The position numbers and the translations under genes are program-made. Under the pieces are notes generated by a model. The model made no database searches, was not told the origin of the DNA, and was given only the letters and a program-made list of their open reading frames with translations. Below, piece after piece: positions 1 through 12,300 of a DNA stretch of 64,000 nucleotides. Where the stretch lies: the NCBI GenBank assembly GCA_022606135.1, contig JABYQN010000009.1, forward strand, positions 2,071,001-2,135,000, read 5' to 3'. Source of the stretch: Fomes fomentarius. Lineage: Eukaryota > Basidiomycota > Agaricomycetes > Polyporales > Polyporaceae. Within the stretch, counting starts at the first letter, position 1. Every line of letters begins with the position of its first letter.

Positions 1-457
1 GGCCGATACCCTGCTGACGCACGCCCTGACAATGCGAACCAATTGCAGAGAGGGACGACGGAAGGCATACTCTCGTATTCCATGATCCATCCTTCGCTGG
101 CTGTGCAGTGAGCAATGTGGGCGTGCCGGTGTCCCACCTGCCCTGGATCACAGCGGACGACGGCGCCCGCGGGGTAATGCTTCCGCAATTCGGTGAGCAC
201 CGCCGGTATGCTCTAGGGAGAAACTACAGAGTCTGATCCTCGGCTCGATTCCGTCCAGGCTATCTTCCGTCGAGATAAGACTCGTCGAGAGACTGCCATG
301 GAGAACGGGGTTTCAGGGTGGGAATTGTCGCAGGAGCCTTTATATGATCATAATGAGTGAATCCACGGAAGAACCCGAATCGTCCAAATATAAAGCAGGA
401 TGAGTAACACAGCATACCACGGAGTCGACAGGCCCGGCTCTCCCTTTAACGTTCAGA
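1..457. other. left edge, no gene recognised
   Basis: Short uninterrupted frames only, and none with a recognisable motif or a convincing splice pattern. It could hold the 3' flank of the downstream minus-strand gene or part of a gene cut by the window edge. Confidence 0.4.
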
Positions 458-2009
458 TTATCTCGCGCCCCAGCTTTGGAACGCGATATCCCAGATCACC
501 TCAGCAGACACGGTGTCTTCATGCTCCAGCACACTCTCCGCCTCGGCCACGAACCGTAAGAAATGCTTCCCGTCAGCCCACGCGCGCGGTAATCGCTCGA
601 TTTGCCGCGCCCTGACCGGGCCTAGAACGTGTGCGAACAGCTGCTGGGCGCCACTCCGGTGCAGCACGTCTGTGAGTGCTGCGCGAAGGCGGATGAGGTC
701 GGGGTGCGGCGGCGGGAAATCGAGTACTGTGGATGTGGAGTTGTGGGGGCCTTGACTCTGTGTATCTTGTCGCAGGTCGGGCTGCGAGGTGCCGCGGAAG
801 GTGACGCTGTCGGTGATGTGCTCGGTGCCGCCGCCGCCGCCATGGGTGGGATAAATCACGATGCGGTAGTGGTTTGAAGTCTGCAAGGACGCGCGAGAGT
901 CAGGAACAGCTTCGTCGGCGTGAATGATACGCATCTCGTTGGGATGGTGTACCTCGGTAGGCTTCAACGTCCACAGATGCTCTTCGAAAGCGAACGCGGG
1001 GTTCACGCTTAAACAAAGGCGGTTCTGCGGGCCGTCGATGTCCGATAGAAGAGCGTGAGGGAATGGGCTGAAGTGCTGTAGCATGTCGAGGGTGACCCGC
1101 GTCGCGGGGTCCTGCCAAACAAATCAGAGTCAAACGGCTGTCGGATGCATAGCACGTAGAAGGAACACGAACAGTGGATTGCGCTACGAATGGCTTCAGA
1201 ATGTGGGGGATTTGCATTGGCGTGTATCTGACCGAGGATTCTGGGTGGTCGTACAAAAACTCGGATTCGTAGCTGTCGTCGACAAGGCCCGTCATAAAGC
1301 ATTTGAACCGGTCGCGCCGCTTCACCTGAAGAATGATCCTTTCGTGTCGCTCCTGCTCGGGACAAGTATTCGAGTCGCATGTGTCGCTACCACAACCGCA
1401 CTGCTCTGGCCGTGCGGCCCACAGATCTGCATAAACTACCACGGGAGTCAGCACGGGTCCACAACAGGGTGCATGAGACGGGTTACAGGGCCAAAGCATA
1501 TACGCCATCAAGGTGAACGCAAGCCGCGATAGTCGCAGAGCTAACTGCTCATCCGCGCCCGAAGGTTCGTGTATTGCGCTCGCACATACAGCGGCGGAGA
1601 TGTAGCGTGCGCCTGCTTCGAGGCCTAGGTCGTCCGCGGCAGCGTACATCGCATCGACCATCCTCCGAGCAGTGAGCGTGCAGCTTGATGGACGTGAGTG
1701 TTCGTCGCTCGTGAGCTGATCAATCCAGGACGGCCTGTTGTACGCGGAGTATGCAGGCTGGTCTAGCACGGAGAGCAAATTGAGTGCGCGCTGGTGTAGG
1801 TCAGGGGTTAGGATGTTCGAGTCGGATATCAGGGTGTGCACGGATCGTCTGTACGCCTCGTCGTATGACGGAGGAAAGAGGCAGCGGTTGTCCACTTGTG
1901 GCATTGTGATGATAGACGGTCTGAGGGGGTCTGAAGGTTCGCAAAGGGTGTGTTGCAAGTAATGTGAATACCCCTTTGCGAAATTTTCAGACGCGGAGGA
2001 CGCACTCAC
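458..2009 (-). CDS. HNH_2-type nuclease-domain protein
   Basis: Two exons on the minus strand, 1173-2009 and 458-1111, joined in phase 0 across a GTTCGT...GGCAG intron, give 496 aa. The core resembles the fungal HNH_2 (AP2/HNH-like) family: a charged VKRRDRFKC run, a C-x2-TG pair (Cys237), then IPHILKPF with His269, matching the family's AH(I)-P-F element. After the intron an NRLCLSVNP stretch aligns with the family's N-x-L...N-x-H-x-x-F motif, but the expected last His appears as Pro-Ala, so catalytic competence is doubtful. Such genes are numerous, fast-evolving and functionally uncharacterised in Agaricomycetes; a cytoplasmic or nuclear location is assumed. The long C-terminal half contains a Gly run and no other domain I know. 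Confidence 0.72.
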
Positions 2010-3081
2010 CTCCGTTTGGTTACGAATGCGACTTTGTGACCCCTATTGTTGTTGAAGGCAATGAAAGGGCTAAACTCTATATGAAGCGGATAAGCGACCC
2101 TTTCTATCGTGGATATATGCAGGCTTGGACGTATTCACCTAGAACGACCGCTAGTGCTTCGACATCTTGCCCGTAATATAGGATTTCTTAGCAGCCAGAG
2201 CTTCCGAAGGAGCTCGAGCCTCGAGTCGGAGTACGAAAGAGAACAAGGCGAGGAGAGAGAGATCCGGCGAGGTGCCGTCGGAAGATTACTATTGCGGTTA
2301 GCGACATGATGGTACCGTGAATCGCGATCCGGTCTCGGAGTATGAGCCACAAAAACACGGCCGTCACAGAATGCGTGCTGATGTGACTGACGTGGTATCG
2401 ATACAAGACCACAGCGGACCGCTCGCTTCTTCTGATGGTACAAGGTCAATCACCGTCGGCCGCTGCGGGCATCATCCCAGCTCACACAATATACAGTACT
2501 ATAACTCCACGACCTACCTGTAGGCCATCGATGAGACGGCCGTTGAGCTTGGTGCTCGAATGTCCCAATGCGGGAGCCGATTGGAAGATCAGAATAGTAC
2601 TCTTGCCTCAAGTTGCTCGTCGTGTTTGCCAATTATCGCCGTACGCCGTAAAGTTCGCCATGTAACTAGATTGTCACAGGTGGATGTCGTTCGAGAAGGA
2701 GGGATTAAACAAGGAGTGTGCGTTGTGTAGTACAGTGATGTGGTGGGAGTCGTCGAAATACATGAACCGTGTCGGAAGAGATATAGATACAACCTAGACT
2801 TGATAGATATGGGGGCAAGACCTGAGAGGAGATCACAGGTAGGATACAGAGATAGAGACGGAAGGACAGTGGGACAACAGTCGTGAAGGTGTCGTCATGC
2901 AGACAAATGAACGAAAAATCATCGAAGATGGCAATCGCAGCAATGCAAGGAAGTCCAAGTCGAAGAGACGAAGGCGAGGACGCCGGGTGGAGTAGTGTCC
3001 ATTGCACCGAACGAAGGGAACGAGTTAGGATGCGGCATGCATAAGTGAGAAAGGCGAAAAGAATGCTTGAGGGTGTGGGTG
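2010..3081. other. intergenic, no gene recognised
   Basis: About 1.1 kb between the HNH gene's start and the 3' end of the membrane-protein gene. Several short frames exist on both strands, but none carries a motif or joins to a neighbour by plausible splice sites. Confidence 0.5.
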
Positions 3082-5953
3082 TCACGCCAACGAAATCGAG
3101 ACCGCAGTAGCGTCGCTATCAACCGAGGCTTTCCGGGCCCTGCCCCCGATTCGCCCCCACAGGCTTCGTAGGCTCGCCGAGTATCGAGAGAGGCAAGACT
3201 TGCGGCCCTGGACCAGAGTAGAGCCGCTGCCGTTCGAGGCTGAGCTCCCAGATCGACTCGGAGTTTCGCCGCGCCGCATGATGATCCGTCCTGTCTTGTC
3301 GAGATGGAAAAGGCAGTCGTTGAGTGCTTCACGATTCAACTGAACCTCGCCCTTGTCGTTCCGGCGGTACGCTTTGTTCAGCGCAAGTTGCATGTTCACG
3401 TCTGCGCCTAGCCAGATGGAAGTCGCAAGCGTGCCAAAATTGGGCGGGATGGTGAAGCGTTTCCGGGCGTCAAACTGTCCCCGTTCGACGTAGAACGCGA
3501 GAAGTCCGAGGATGCCTAAAAGCGCTGCAAGCGCGTGCACTTGTCGGGATCTGTGGAACGGGCACATTAGAGCGGTATTGGGGGTGTTGGTGTGACGAAG
3601 TCAACGTAGATAAGGGGAGACTCACACCAAGCGGACGCGTTTGCAATTCTTCGACACGGCTATGGAAATTGTGTCTTGCTCCTCGACGAAGTAGATACTC
3701 TTCGCGATCAGACCGAGGTAGGCATTCTGTAGAGAAGGGAGATTTTGAACTGGGATGAGCACAGACCCAGTGTACCAGTGTAGCCGCAATGATGTGGTCT
3801 TACATAAATGTCCGCAGTGACGTTCGTAAAGCCGTAGTAAACGAACGTCTGAAGAAGGAGCGGATCTTTCGCCTTGGCGGCCTGGAACACAGCGCTTGGA
3901 AGTTGTTGACGGACACCTTGAAGTCGGCTGGCTGCCTCTTGACCCAACATGGTCTCGTTGAAGAAGAGACCGTTGAATGCTGGGTGCTCCAGGTCGCCAA
4001 TAGATGTGATGCTCTCGCCAATCGACTCGATTCCTGTGGCGTTTGATGCAAGCTCCAGGGCCACATTAACCTTGTTGGCGTGAACTCGGGGCGTGCATTT
4101 AACTACAGAGAATATGGGCTCCGGTTCGTACGAAAAGAACCAGAACACGACGGGCCGATGCTGAGCTTCCGGGAAGCCCGTGCCGTTATAGCAACCTGCC
4201 GTCTCGGGCAGGGTCTCCACTCCTAGAGCGATAGATCGTTACGAGGGGTGAAAACCAAACAAATACTGGAAGAGCAGCGCACCGAAAAGGTCGGATGAGA
4301 CACTGCTGACAATCTGCGGGAATTGGCATTCATCGAACCAAGCCACATTGTGCCATGTCGTTGCAGACTCTTGGGTCATCACGAACTAAGACGAACTGGG
4401 TTGGAAAGAGGTGATAACCCAGCTAACAGTGGAGCACTCACGCTTGTTGGCGGTACACAGATCGCCTGGCTGGTGACGCCTGACACGCTCGCATGTACTG
4501 TGCCATTCTTTTCGTCCGGAAGCTGGGACAGGAAACGGTGAGATACTCATATTGACACGGAGACGTATCACGTACCCTGAATGCCTCGACCGCGTACCCG
4601 TCTGCTGTGACAAAAGGAGCACGCGCCACATCAAAGAGAACCTTGGCCGTAGCAAATCCCGAGGCGCCTTGAAAAGCTGCTCACAAGATCAATGTCATGA
4701 TAGTTCGTCGTGGTAGACGCACTCACCGATCATATCCATGAATTGACCGCTTGGGCTCTCGGTCAATTTCGTGAGTCTGGTAGTGTCCGTCGCTGATGAT
4801 CTTCAATATGGTATCCTGGCGTAGAAACGCAGGACATACCTGGGTAACGCCACCAGACATCATCCACCCACATAATCGCGCCAGCCAGTGGGCTGAGGGC
4901 AAACGTGAGTATCCACGCGACTATGGCGGCCAGAACCATCCGGTCTTCCTTCCAGAAGTGTTTGGTACGGAATTCGGAGCACCTGCGTCATCAGATATGA
5001 GTCTAGAACCACTCGAGGCAGCGAAACAGCCCACTTGGAGTGCACATAGCCAAGCAGGATGGTGCGCTCTGCCGGTAAACCACGATCGCTCCTGGATAAA
5101 TCCACCAACGGCTGGCGAGGCTTGAGCCATAGTCTCACAACTATTACAGCATGTGGACATACCTGTATACGGAACACCTCTTGTCGGACTGAGTCCCACA
5201 GCAGGGAATAGACCATAGTAATCCAGAGTGGCACCGAGCTCTGTCACACATATCACTCGAGTGATTCGATGGGATCTACGTGCTTTACGTACGACGAAGA
5301 ACCACCCGAAGCCCCTTGTGTCGATGATCCATGCTGGGGCCATCCAACCTATGTACCAGTGAGCCAGCGTGAATATCTAGGGAGCCTAACCATATACGAA
5401 GTGACGAACCTTGACTTTTCTGATTGCTTGCCAACATAATCTCAAGCGCTGCAGTTCCAGAAAGCAGAAGACAGACAATGACTATGCCCCATGCTCTCCA
5501 CAGTGGCCATGGAACCTCACCACGGCCGGCTTTAGCGCCCTCTGGTTGTTTTTGGCGAGAAGGGACGCCAGTTGAGTGAATCTGTGTCAATGATTGCATG
5601 GAGAACACTCACTGATTTGCTCCTGCGAGTTCTGACGCGACCCTTCCACAGGGATCGCCGAGCTGAAGCTCGTCTGTGGGATATGCGGATCTAATGGACG
5701 GGTAGGGAGGCCACGGGACGCTGCTGGAGACACGCCCGTCGCCGGACCGTTCAACGGCGCGGTGACAAGACCACCACCGACCGAAGGGATGCAATCCCTC
5801 AACTAGATGAGTATGTCTTAGTGACCTAGGAACATAGCGAAATATCGAACTTACGCTGAGGGGGCTAGGTCCCGATCGCCTACGTCGCTTGTGAATGGGT
5901 GTAGCCTCGTACTCCATGGCAACTGCAGTCAGATCGAACCCTTCGAAGTTCAT
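3082..5953 (-). CDS. DUF3433-like multi-pass membrane protein
   Basis: Fourteen exons join in frame to give 703 aa: 5855-5953, 5613-5802, 5410-5541, 5293-5348, 5163-5240, 5013-5120, 4840-4948, 4727-4792, 4576-4676, 4442-4522, 4283-4385, 3804-4222, 3626-3726 and 3082-3550. A polar, Pro/Ser-rich N-terminus is followed by a Trp-rich first membrane segment in exon 3. The rest matches my memory of the fungal DUF3433 family: a VYSLLWDSVRQEVFRIQP-like block, HSKWAVSLP, a second membrane helix in exon 7, GASGFATAKVLFD, and NAYLGLIAKSIYF. A final membrane helix comes before a Ser/Arg-rich tail. A long loop with many N-x-T/S sites in exons 8-12 looks extracytoplasmic. Function is unknown. It is shorter than many family members, which often carry the domain twice. 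The exon 6 donor (5013) is the least certain junction. Confidence 0.75.
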
Positions 5954-6524
5954 GTTCCGCGCGCAGTAGTTGGTTGAGGGAGGGTGGGCGCGGTAGGGCG
6001 CGGCGTATGAAGGAACTATGTACAGAGAAGACGGAGAAGCCAGGAGAGTGGGGGAGAGCTCAGGAAGACAGCGGGGTCCTGGATAGGAATACACAGCAAA
6101 ACAAGCCCTTTTTATGCTGCCTCATAGGGCAACCCCGCGCGTGAGTTCACAGTTGCTTTGTTGACGTTGAGCACGCGGGCCGAGAATGGCAGTCCAAAAC
6201 ATTTCGGGGACGAATAAAGGACTCAGGTTCGACCCACCTTCTCGCGAGACAGTGCCGCCACATGCGCATAGATAGCTATGCGATTGGCCCCATGCCTATC
6301 TCATGCCTATGAAGAAGACAAACGATCCTTCAATCCAGACGCTGTGCACGTGACCGCACTTGTGCCGCCGCAGGCACAGCCTGGCACACGGGCGCCTCAT
6401 TGGAGGCCTCGAGGCCGACCTCAATGCAGGCATGGTGTGGCACCGAACAAAGCATTTTGAGCACAGCAAGACACGATAGCTACAAGCGATAGCAGGATGA
6501 AGTACCATTCGAAGACGATAGCAA
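5954..6524. other. intergenic between DUF3433-like and MSH2 genes
   Basis: The minus-strand promoter of the membrane-protein gene and the 3' flank of MSH2 share this 570-bp gap. No open frame with a motif was found. Confidence 0.5.
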
Positions 6525-9500
6525 TCACAGTGACGCGAGAAGGCTCTGCGCCCAGGGATTGCTCTCGATCTTCGGCCGGAACTGCTCGACACACCTCTTC
6601 AGCACCTCGAGCTGCTCTTCTGGTGACGCATCTTCATCACCCATCACGACGTCTTCACCGTCATCATCGGATCGGGACGCCCATGCACGTAGCATCTCCT
6701 CGACAATTTTGGTCCCTTCTTCAATCACGTCGGCTGGGAGCTCGGGTTCATGCTTCTCCTGGTTGAAGTCCTCAAGCTCGTCGGCCGTCTTCCTAGCCAG
6801 CTGGATGTGAGGGTAAATCAGTACTACTCAAACGCATATCGCTTGATGGATAATCTGCACCTTCACGACGCTTTCAGGGAAATTCGCCAGCTCGGCAACG
6901 TGGATTCCGAAGCTCTGGTCGCACACGCCTATGCATTGGGGTTCAAGATAGGAACGTGTAGCATGTTCTGACACACGTACCAGGCTCGACTTTGTATAAA
7001 AGTGTGATGTCGCGATCGCGATCGGACCCCTCATCAGGGTTGGACACATGAGCGACGACATGAAGATTCTTGACATGCTTGATCTGCTGGTCTAGAGCGG
7101 TAAGCTCATGGAAGTGCGTCGCGAAAAAGCAGAATGCATGTATTTGCGAGGCGATATGTCTATATATCCACAATCAGTGCAAACTCAACGAGGCAATCGC
7201 TATAAACATACTCCGAGATCGCCCAAGCAAGGCCAAAGCCGTCGTAGGTTGACGTCCCTGAACGACGCTCAGTTGATGAGCCAAGCGAACAGTGTTAGCC
7301 ACATACCTCGACCAAGTTCGTCGATGATGATGAGGGAGTCCTTCGAGGCAGACTACAGACATATCGAGAGTCTGCACTTCGCCATATGCAACAGTGCTGT
7401 CTGGGCTTACCCGTAGAATGGTCGCAGTTTCCAGCATCTCAGCCATGAATGTCGAGATACCCTTGAGTTGACTATCGCCTGCACCAACACGACAGAGGAT
7501 GGAATCGAAGATGGGGATCTTCGCAGAGCCGCAAGGCACATAGCTGCCGGTTTGCGCCATGAGCGCGATAACGCCGACCTGCCGGATATATGTGCTCTTG
7601 CCACCCATGTTGGGACCAGCTAGATTCGGTTAGGTTCAGTACAACGCCGCGAATCCAGAGGCACTACTCACTAATGATCTGGAACTCGCTGTCCTCTGCC
7701 AGAACTCCATGAGCAAAGGGCAAGGTCGGTCGAGTCCATTGCAAAACTAACCTTTGATCATCTCAACGTCGTTAGGAATGAAGTTCAGATCGTCTTGAAC
7801 CTCGAGGCATGGATGACGCGCTTCCGTCAAGATCAAGCTTCCAGATCCTGTACTCGGTTCAGATCAGGCAATGTAACCTCGGCAACGAGGAGACACACCC
7901 TTCTCAAGGACCTCTGGCTTCACGTATGTTTCCGGCGCGTTGACTGCGACATGAGCGAAGCTTCCTAGACGCGTCAGCATCCATACCCACAACTGAGAAT
8001 GTCACTACACACCTGATGATCACATCCAGGTGTGCAATGACGTTGTTCCACGCCTCCAGCACGGGTGTATATGTGGCTAATGAAGCAGTCGGTCACCAGA
8101 GACGACATACGGACAACGGACGACGACGTACAAGCAATGTTCACAACGTCCTTCACGAGACCGCTCTGCGTGCGTGTATACTGCTCTGTGAGCTCACTGT
8201 ACTCCGTCGAGAGATTCTTGAGAGTCGACGTAGTGAAGAAGACTCCACTCTTCTGCGTGCCTAGTTCGATCCACTTCGAGGCCTGAAGGACCTTCGCATC
8301 CTGTCGAAGACGGGGCAATCAGTGACTTCAACTTACCAAAGTGTAAAAACACAGCATACATTCTTCGTTACGCGGAAGCAGTATCCATATTGCTGCGAGT
8401 TCTCGAGATGGAGCTTCTTATCAAGGTCTAGGTCTAGCGTCTTCGCGACCTTGCGGTGCTCGTCGTCGAGTCCGTCACGCACCCCTGTCAACTTGTCGGC
8501 GAGCGCCTGCAGACGCTCATCGTAGTCGGGCTTGATAACGAAATTGTGATTCTCGAGCTCGTCGAGGTCCAGCGTCTGTTCTACCAGCCCCGAGTACTTG
8601 GAAAGCGAAGTCTCGTATTCCTGCAAGTGCGATGCCTGAGTGAGCATAAAAGAGGACCATACAGGAGCGAAAGGGGCGCACCCGGAACTTCACGAGGTAA
8701 GTCTCCTCCAACAGCGTCTTTTGCACATTTGAGCTTGTCTCCATTGAGTCAATGGTAGAGATGAATCCTTCGAGCTTGAGCACGGCTTGATAGACACGGA
8801 CGACGTCCTCGAGGGAAGCAATCGACTTCTGGAATCGTTTGCAGATACGGTGCATGTCAGGCATGAGCTTCAGGTAGTCATCCTGCAGCGTCCTGCGGGT
8901 GTTGGCATCCTCGAAAAACCCTTCTACCAAGTTCTGTCTCTTGACTATATGCGCATCATATCAGCGAGTGTGTTGGGATGGATACAAGGTGACGTACGGA
9001 TCTCGTGCCGATTGACCAGTGGCTGTTTCAGCCAACTTCCGAGCAAACGAGACCCTTGGGCAGTCTTGCATTTGTTGAGGAGCCCGAAGAGCGTTGTGTT
9101 CTTGTTCGAGCCCTGTGCGTATGCTCGAAGTGAGATTCGAGGCAAACAAAATCACGTAGTTAGCTCTTACGATGTTGCCTGGTGCTTCAGTTAAGTTAAG
9201 TGCCCGAAGTGCGCTGGCATCGAGGCGCATATATTGAGACAAGTCATGTGTCCGTATGCTCCAGGCGCCATGGTTGGAGGGGTCAGACAGGAGGGAGAGA
9301 TATGCGACCAATGCCGAGAGTGCTGCTGGCGCTGTGGGCAACGAAAGTTGCGCTAACAACCCAATATCAGCAAACGTATGACAATCAAAATAGAACCCAC
9401 TATACGCACGAACAGTAGCTGCCGCGTCGGTGGATGACGAAGGCGTGGAGCTCGCGTTCAGCAAACGCAGAAGATCGTCGGCAATGTTCTTCGTAGTGAA

Positions 9501-10489
9501 GTCACCTAGGAGCCGAACCATGAGCGCATGCCTATACTCAGAATTTCACTCAAACTCACTAGGTTTGCGCTCAGTAATGACCACACCGCATCGGTCAAGC
9601 ACCTCCTTGAGCTTCTTCAAGTCGAAGTCGCGTTCTGTCGTACCAGAGGCAGTTCCTGTGGGGATGATCGCCTCTTTGACGGAGAGCTGGATGATTAGCG
9701 TCTGTATATAACGGACGGATGAACAAAGCAGTAGTCAGCCTGCAGCCATTCATCGCTCTATGCGGTCGGGTAACAATAGCACACCTCGGTGTTTGAGAAA
9801 AGATCGTTGTCAACGAAGTCCGCGACACCGAGCTCCCTTGTGCTACTGTCCGCATACGCGACCCCGACGCTCTTTGTCCGCGCGGTGCTCCCGGGGAGCG
9901 CAGGGGTATTCGCTATCTTGACCGCCATTACGATAGGCGCGGATACAATGTCGGTGTTCACAAATAATAGGTCCTCCACTGCCGACAGGTTGCCGGGAGA
10001 AGCCTGGTGCACCGTGACGTTGAGTCGAAGTTGAACAAAGGAGAAAGTGGTCACATCGAACATACTTCTTTGTCTAGGACGAACTTCGTAGCCTTCTTCC
10101 CCTGCCCTGCCTCTGGCACCCAGATCTCGACCTTGAGCTGCTTGCTTGTCAGCGCATCGCGAAGGAAGCTCTTCGCGAGACTTTCGCTCAGGGTGACGCT
10201 AGGCAGACCAGAGCGCCCTCCAAGGTACTTGATGACTGAGTTTGTGCGGAACAGGTGTGTCGCCACATAGAGCGCATCTGGACCGTGTACTGAGTAGTAT
10301 TCGTTTCTGTAGAAGAGGCGAATAGTGCCCGTGTCGGGGACTTGGGCGCGAGCTTGGCAAAGAAGGAGCAGAAACCGGGATGTGAGGAATTATCTGTATG
10401 CGACTGGGGTTAGGCATGCACTGGTACGAAAAGCAGATCGTACCTATCTCGTACTCCGCATCCTTCTCTTTTCCATACATTAAAGACAT
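6525..10489 (-). CDS. MSH2: DNA mismatch repair ATPase MSH2 (one-base frameshift in exon 2)
   Basis: Twenty exons: 10444-10489, 10066-10393, 9785-10003, 9560-9701, 9410-9505, 9171-9352, 8998-9112, 8682-8944, 8360-8635, 8132-8300, 8013-8076, 7899-7960, 7847-7752, 7695-7672, 7619-7411, 7340-7307, 7257-7212, 7159-6981, 6928-6861 and 6800-6525, about 964 aa. MSH2 pairs with MSH6 or MSH3 to recognise mismatches. Seen in order: the N-terminal FCSFFAKL domain I block, the [14 protein letters not shown] connector, the lever helices, the Walker A GPNMGGKS (about 696-703), Walker [24 protein letters not shown], and the [18 protein letters not shown] block. All junctions keep frame except inside exon 2. 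There FAKLAPKSP and [11 protein letters not shown] lie in different frames at the four-base G run 10336-10339 (plus strand), consistent with one missing base. Either the gene is broken or the assembly is wrong. Confidence 0.95.
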
Positions 10490-11386
10490 GATGAGAGAAT
10501 GAGAGCACTGAGGAGAGAATGAGCAGTGGACCCAACGCGCTCTTCAAGCTTCGAGACGCGTCGCGTGGACGCGTCGAGGCGCGTCGGCGGAGTGTCACGT
10601 CTTTGAGCTCCGATCGGACACCCTTGATCTCCGCTGAAAGGGGTTCCAAAACGACCTGGTTAGACGCTAATTGTCGTAAAGTTTCTTCTCGCTCATCATC
10701 GACCTTCTACTTGCTCTTCCCCTTGAACGCTGTCACCGTGTTGCAATCCTGTCAATATATCTGCCTTTACCATATCTGCCTTTACCGTCTCCTACTTGTG
10801 GATCATCATCAAGCAATGTCTCCCAGTCCGTCTGTGCTCTCGCCCCGTGATACTTGCAGCACCATTTGTGTACAGGCACAGCGGCTTATCTCCCACCGCA
10901 GTCCCTGAAGTGGCTTTTCGGTGCAAGAGCTAGCTTCCTTCCTTTATTACTTCAATACCTATCCTTTTGTACGGTATGGAGGTTTGTCACGGAAGATACA
11001 TATACTCATGTTACATCGCGATTTGTTACGCCTTGACATGTAGTCTAGGCACAATGCATTGCAGGTTCCCCACGTTGGCATGGGTTCGTGGACATGGCTT
11101 CCACTTCTGAACTTGGAACTGCCTGTCGCCATGGAGTTGGAGAATGCCAATGTGAGTGTTCCTCGAACATGCAGTGCCTCGATCGCACCTACTCTGTGGA
11201 GTTCAGAGAACACAAGATATTCGTACTGCACAAGCCAGCCTTGCCTCCCACGCCGGGCTTTCGGAACACAATGAATAGATACTCATACAACTTTCCGTAC
11301 ATATTCAGACAACAGTTCGTAAACAACAAGGACTCCAGAGTATGACATCATTGTCCATCGCGTATACAAACTCTCGCATTCGACGT
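10490..11386. other. MSH2 upstream region, no gene recognised
   Basis: About 0.9 kb containing the MSH2 promoter and the 3' flank of PMP3. Short frames on both strands have no recognisable motif or splice partner. Confidence 0.5.
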
Positions 11387-11971
11387 CTAGTGGGCGTATG
11401 CACCACCAGTAGCGCCGTAGTTGGGCTGCGGGGGCACGACGCCAGGCTGACCACCGTAGGCGGGCTGATACTCTCCGTTGCCAACGTCTGAACGGAGTAG
11501 CCCTTGAGCACATCCAGAGGGTCGCACAGAAGAGGGATGTGACGTACAGATGTACCCTCCACGCCCGTAACGCTCCTCCGCCTGCATCTTCTTGTATATC
11601 AACCAGAACGCATGCTAAGCCGCCATGCGTAAGCGTCGTCTCATCTCTGTCATGTGAGTGTTGGACTCACCAGGTGTCCGGGCAGGTATCCGAGGCTATA
11701 TGGGGCGAGCCGGTCAGCATGGTGGAATTGCCACAGATTATGCCATACGTGTCTCAGGCTACTAGGAAGTGATTAAAACATGGATACTCACAGCGTCAGG
11801 AGGATGTTGATGAGGAGGTCACAGCTACAACCAGTGATGAACGCCGCCGCCGCTGGGGGGAACAGAATAGCAACCTGTACCCCAACGTCAGCTTCTTCGA
11901 GGCGGTGGCAAATGTGACTGCTGGGGATAGGCACGTACGACGATGAGGAGGACGTCAGAGCCGCGGACCAT
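11387..11971 (-). CDS. PMP3: PMP3/UPF0057 plasma-membrane proteolipid
   Basis: Five tiny exons (11939-11971, 11792-11874, 11671-11695, 11548-11614, 11387-11487) encode 102 aa. PMP3 proteins are small two-helix plasma-membrane proteolipids that affect membrane potential and salt tolerance. The first helix is the hydrophobic DVLLIVVAILFPP run. It is followed by the family signature around FITGCSCDLLINILLTLLGY and PGHLHAFWLIYKK, forming helix 2. The Gly/Tyr/Pro-rich tail is longer than in yeast PMP3 (55 aa) but common in filamentous fungi. All phases agree. It is divergent from the plus-strand hypothetical gene starting at 12301. Confidence 0.93.
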
Positions 11972-12300
11972 AATGATAGTAAAGCTTGACGATAGGCGTT
12001 GTGCTTGAGCAACTGGCAGGTAGACTCGAGGAGTGGGACGAAGAGTGTGCGGGCGGCTCCGAGTTACAGACTAGTGCGTGGGAGGACGGGCGCTCAGCGC
12101 TGCGGACCATGCCCGGCTGCGCCCACGCGTGGGTGGACCGTGACGCGTGAAATGTGGCATATTAATGTGAAGAACATAAGACTTTCAAGTTGGACACATA
12201 GACTAGGACATTCTGTGCGGGTATAGCAATTTGTGGTACATTCAACTTGAAGCCGTGGCGTTCAACTTGACCAAGCTCTCCCCATCCGGTCGTCTTCTCG
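11972..12300. promoter_or_regulatory. divergent intergenic region, PMP3 / hypothetical gene
   Basis: A 329-bp gap separates two divergent start codons, so both promoters must lie here. I could not pick a TATA box or activator site with confidence. Confidence 0.4.

Noticed and set aside
6220..6245. GGTTCGAC, resembling a tRNA T-arm/B box
   Set aside because: The flanks cannot pair as a 5-bp T-stem and no D-arm or anticodon arm is found upstream.
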